A DNA stretch of 64,000 nucleotides from Alistipes sp. CAG:831 (GTDB lineage: Bacteria; Bacteroidota; Bacteroidia; Bacteroidales; UBA932), in NCBI GenBank assembly GCA_000432775.1, contig HF990395.1:17013-81012 (forward strand), in the 5' to 3' direction. The notes below the pieces were generated by a model. It was not told the DNA's origin. It saw nothing but the letters and a program-made list of their open reading frames with translations, and did no database searches. The position numbers and the translations under genes are program-made. Positions 62,809 through 64,000 of this stretch are shown here, piece by piece (the first letter of the stretch is position 1; every line of letters begins with the position of its first letter).

Positions 62809-64000
62809 TTAAAAATTGAGGTCATTGAAGTCTACAGTCACTCCTCCGGGTACGTTAAGGATAATATCCGCCTGTATGGATGAGTCCTCTGAAAGAGGTA
62901 TTCCGGGTGTCTGGCCGGAGAGCAGCTCGAACTCGAAGACCAGGTAAGAGATGTCATTCCGGATATCAGTCTGCGGCACATTGAGCTCCAGAGGAGTCTC
63001 CTGAGGTGTTCCTGCCGAGGCCGTACCGTTGATAAGCTGGGTTATGTCAGGCATCTCTATTCTGTTCATGTAGCTGTCCAGGAAATATGCCTTGAGATTG
63101 ACATTCACGGGAATGGTAGTGGTCACCGTTCCTGCAATCTGTACATTGGCGGACCTGACCAGAGTGGAAAGAATCTCCGGCATGCCTTCTATAGTGTCCC
63201 TCACTGCAAATCTCAGGCTATCACCGAAAGAGAAAGGCACATTGAAGGCAAACTCGCCATCTACGGTATATTCCTCGTCACATACTACGTATGCAGACTC
63301 TGTGGGATCGGTACCAGCGGTTATATTGACCCTTACTTCATCAGGAATACGGGTCAGGAGACCGCGGACATCGGCCTCCACCCATTCGTAACCGGCTGCG
63401 TCTAGATTACCCGAAGGGTCATCGGAGGATATCCAGAACAGGGCTGTTTCAATCACATCCGGATCAGGCGAAACGGGAGCCTCGAGATCCAGAGAGACCT
63501 CGTCCCCGTCTCCTGTCGGGAATACCGGGATTATCTGAGCATGCATATCCACAGGCACATTGGCATTGGTGCTGACCCTGGCCGTAAGCCTGGGATTATA
63601 GAAATCCAGGCTGGCATCCTCGGACTTGAGCATGTCGGGTATACCTGTCAGTACCAGACTCTCGTTTACAGGATCCACATCAATGTCCACCTTACCTCTG
63701 AATGACTCCGGCCTGAGATTGCCGTCGTCAGAACCGGCAATAATCGTCAGGGCCGCATCCATGACTCTGCCGGATACACCCTCAAGGTCCTCACGTGAAA
63801 CCATCAGCACCGACTGGGTCACGGCGAAAGTATCGGTAAACACGAAGTCCTGCATGGCATCGTCTCCAGGCTCGAACTCGATGGCGACAAGCGTTACGGG
63901 CGTGAACTCCACTACTCCCTCATCGTTCATCACACCCGTGAAAGTCACAGTGCCCGCCTCCGGATCAACCATAGGAGATTCCTCGAAGACATAATGTTCC
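62809..64000 (-). CDS. Large beta-rich surface protein (partial, 5' end off window)
   Basis: The frame is open to the right edge, giving at least 397 residues; the first visible residues are EHYVFEESPMVDPEAG, so the ATG at 63972 is internal. The sequence is acidic and strand-rich with no recognisable motif: VDIDVDPVNESLVLTGIPDM, SADVQ-like strand pairs and a C-terminal ILNVPGGVTVDFNDLNF. It is probably a secreted or surface-anchored protein. It precedes the DUF5723 gene by 12 bases. I do not recognise the family, and the N-terminus with any lipoprotein signal is missing. Confidence 0.6.
   Translation of the reverse strand, partial: EHYVFEESPMVDPEAGTVTFTGVMNDEGVVEFTPVTLVAIEFEPGDDAMQDFVFTDTFAVTQSVLMVSREDLEGVSGRVMDAALTIIAGSDDGNLRPESFRGKVDIDVDPVNESLVLTGIPDMLKSEDASLDFYNPRLTARVSTNANVPVDMHAQIIPVFPTGDGDEVSLDLEAPVSPDPDVIETALFWISSDDPSGNLDAAGYEWVEADVRGLLTRIPDEVRVNITAGTDPTESAYVVCDEEYTVDGEFAFNVPFSFGDSLRFAVRDTIEGMPEILSTLVRSANVQIAGTVTTTIPVNVNLKAYFLDSYMNRIEMPDITQLINGTASAGTPQETPLELNVPQTDIRNDISYLVFEFELLSGQTPGIPLSEDSSIQADIILNVPGGVTVDFNDLNF

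Overview
The window is a gene-dense chromosomal segment of an anaerobic member of Bacteroidota, most likely order Bacteroidales. The evidence is the recurrent promoter element TAnnTTTG (sometimes with TTTG 19-20 bases upstream), the near absence of Shine-Dalgarno sites, many Bacteroidota-type surface protein families (SLBB exporter, DUF2807, DUF3575-like, DUF4954, DUF6175-like, DUF5723, TamB, golvesin-type amidase), and anaerobic metabolism (lysine fermentation, [FeFe] hydrogenase maturation, pyruvate phosphate dikinase). I cannot name the genus. I see no phage, transposon, integron or CRISPR array, so this looks like core chromosome.

0-6.4 kb: end of a lysine-fermentation operon (atoD-kal-kce, kce cut by the left edge), divergent from mscS. 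Then comes a leftward run of queA, an M28 membrane peptidase and a PlsC-like acyltransferase. 6.4-9.7 kb: a 530-base AT-rich control region with inverted TGTTTAC sites, an HTH regulator, and pyrD-cinA. 9.7-13.6 kb: a leftward cell-envelope cluster with an ECF sigma factor, a single-TM partner, a DUF2807 protein, an M19 dipeptidase and a TapB-like secreted protein. 13.6-18.8 kb: a HAD hydrolase facing an SLBB export protein with DUF4954. 18.9-23.1 kb: a translationally coupled VanZ / outer-membrane barrel / golvesin-amidase operon. 23.1-28.3 kb: htpG, a candidate 6S-like small RNA, a DUF3575-like/OmpA-like pair, and tRNA-Val(TAC) with a strong promoter and terminator.

28.3-41.3 kb: YeiH-type transporter, pncB with a polysaccharide flippase and glycosyltransferase, nhaD, folC, purL and phoH. 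A 125-bp structured inverted repeat starts inside the phoH stop codon. 41.5-48.3 kb: ppdK with its terminator, then a four-gene operon of small secreted proteins of unknown function. Two of these are apparent paralogues, and the last adds a carboxypeptidase-regulatory-like and a LamG-like domain. This operon is the best candidate here for an undescribed system. 48.3-53 kb: hydF-hydE, a DUF6913-like protein coupled to a DUF368/PopT-type transporter, and an EamA transporter. 53-64 kb: a TamB homologue lacking a normal start codon, a leftward rsmI-like/folB/mtaB operon, a metallo-beta-lactamase-fold hydrolase, a MaoC hydratase, a strong bidirectional terminator, and DUF5723 with a large beta-rich surface protein cut by the right edge.

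Coding density is very high. Many neighbours overlap by ATGA/TAATG junctions, and several convergent pairs overlap at their 3' ends by 12 to 65 bases.
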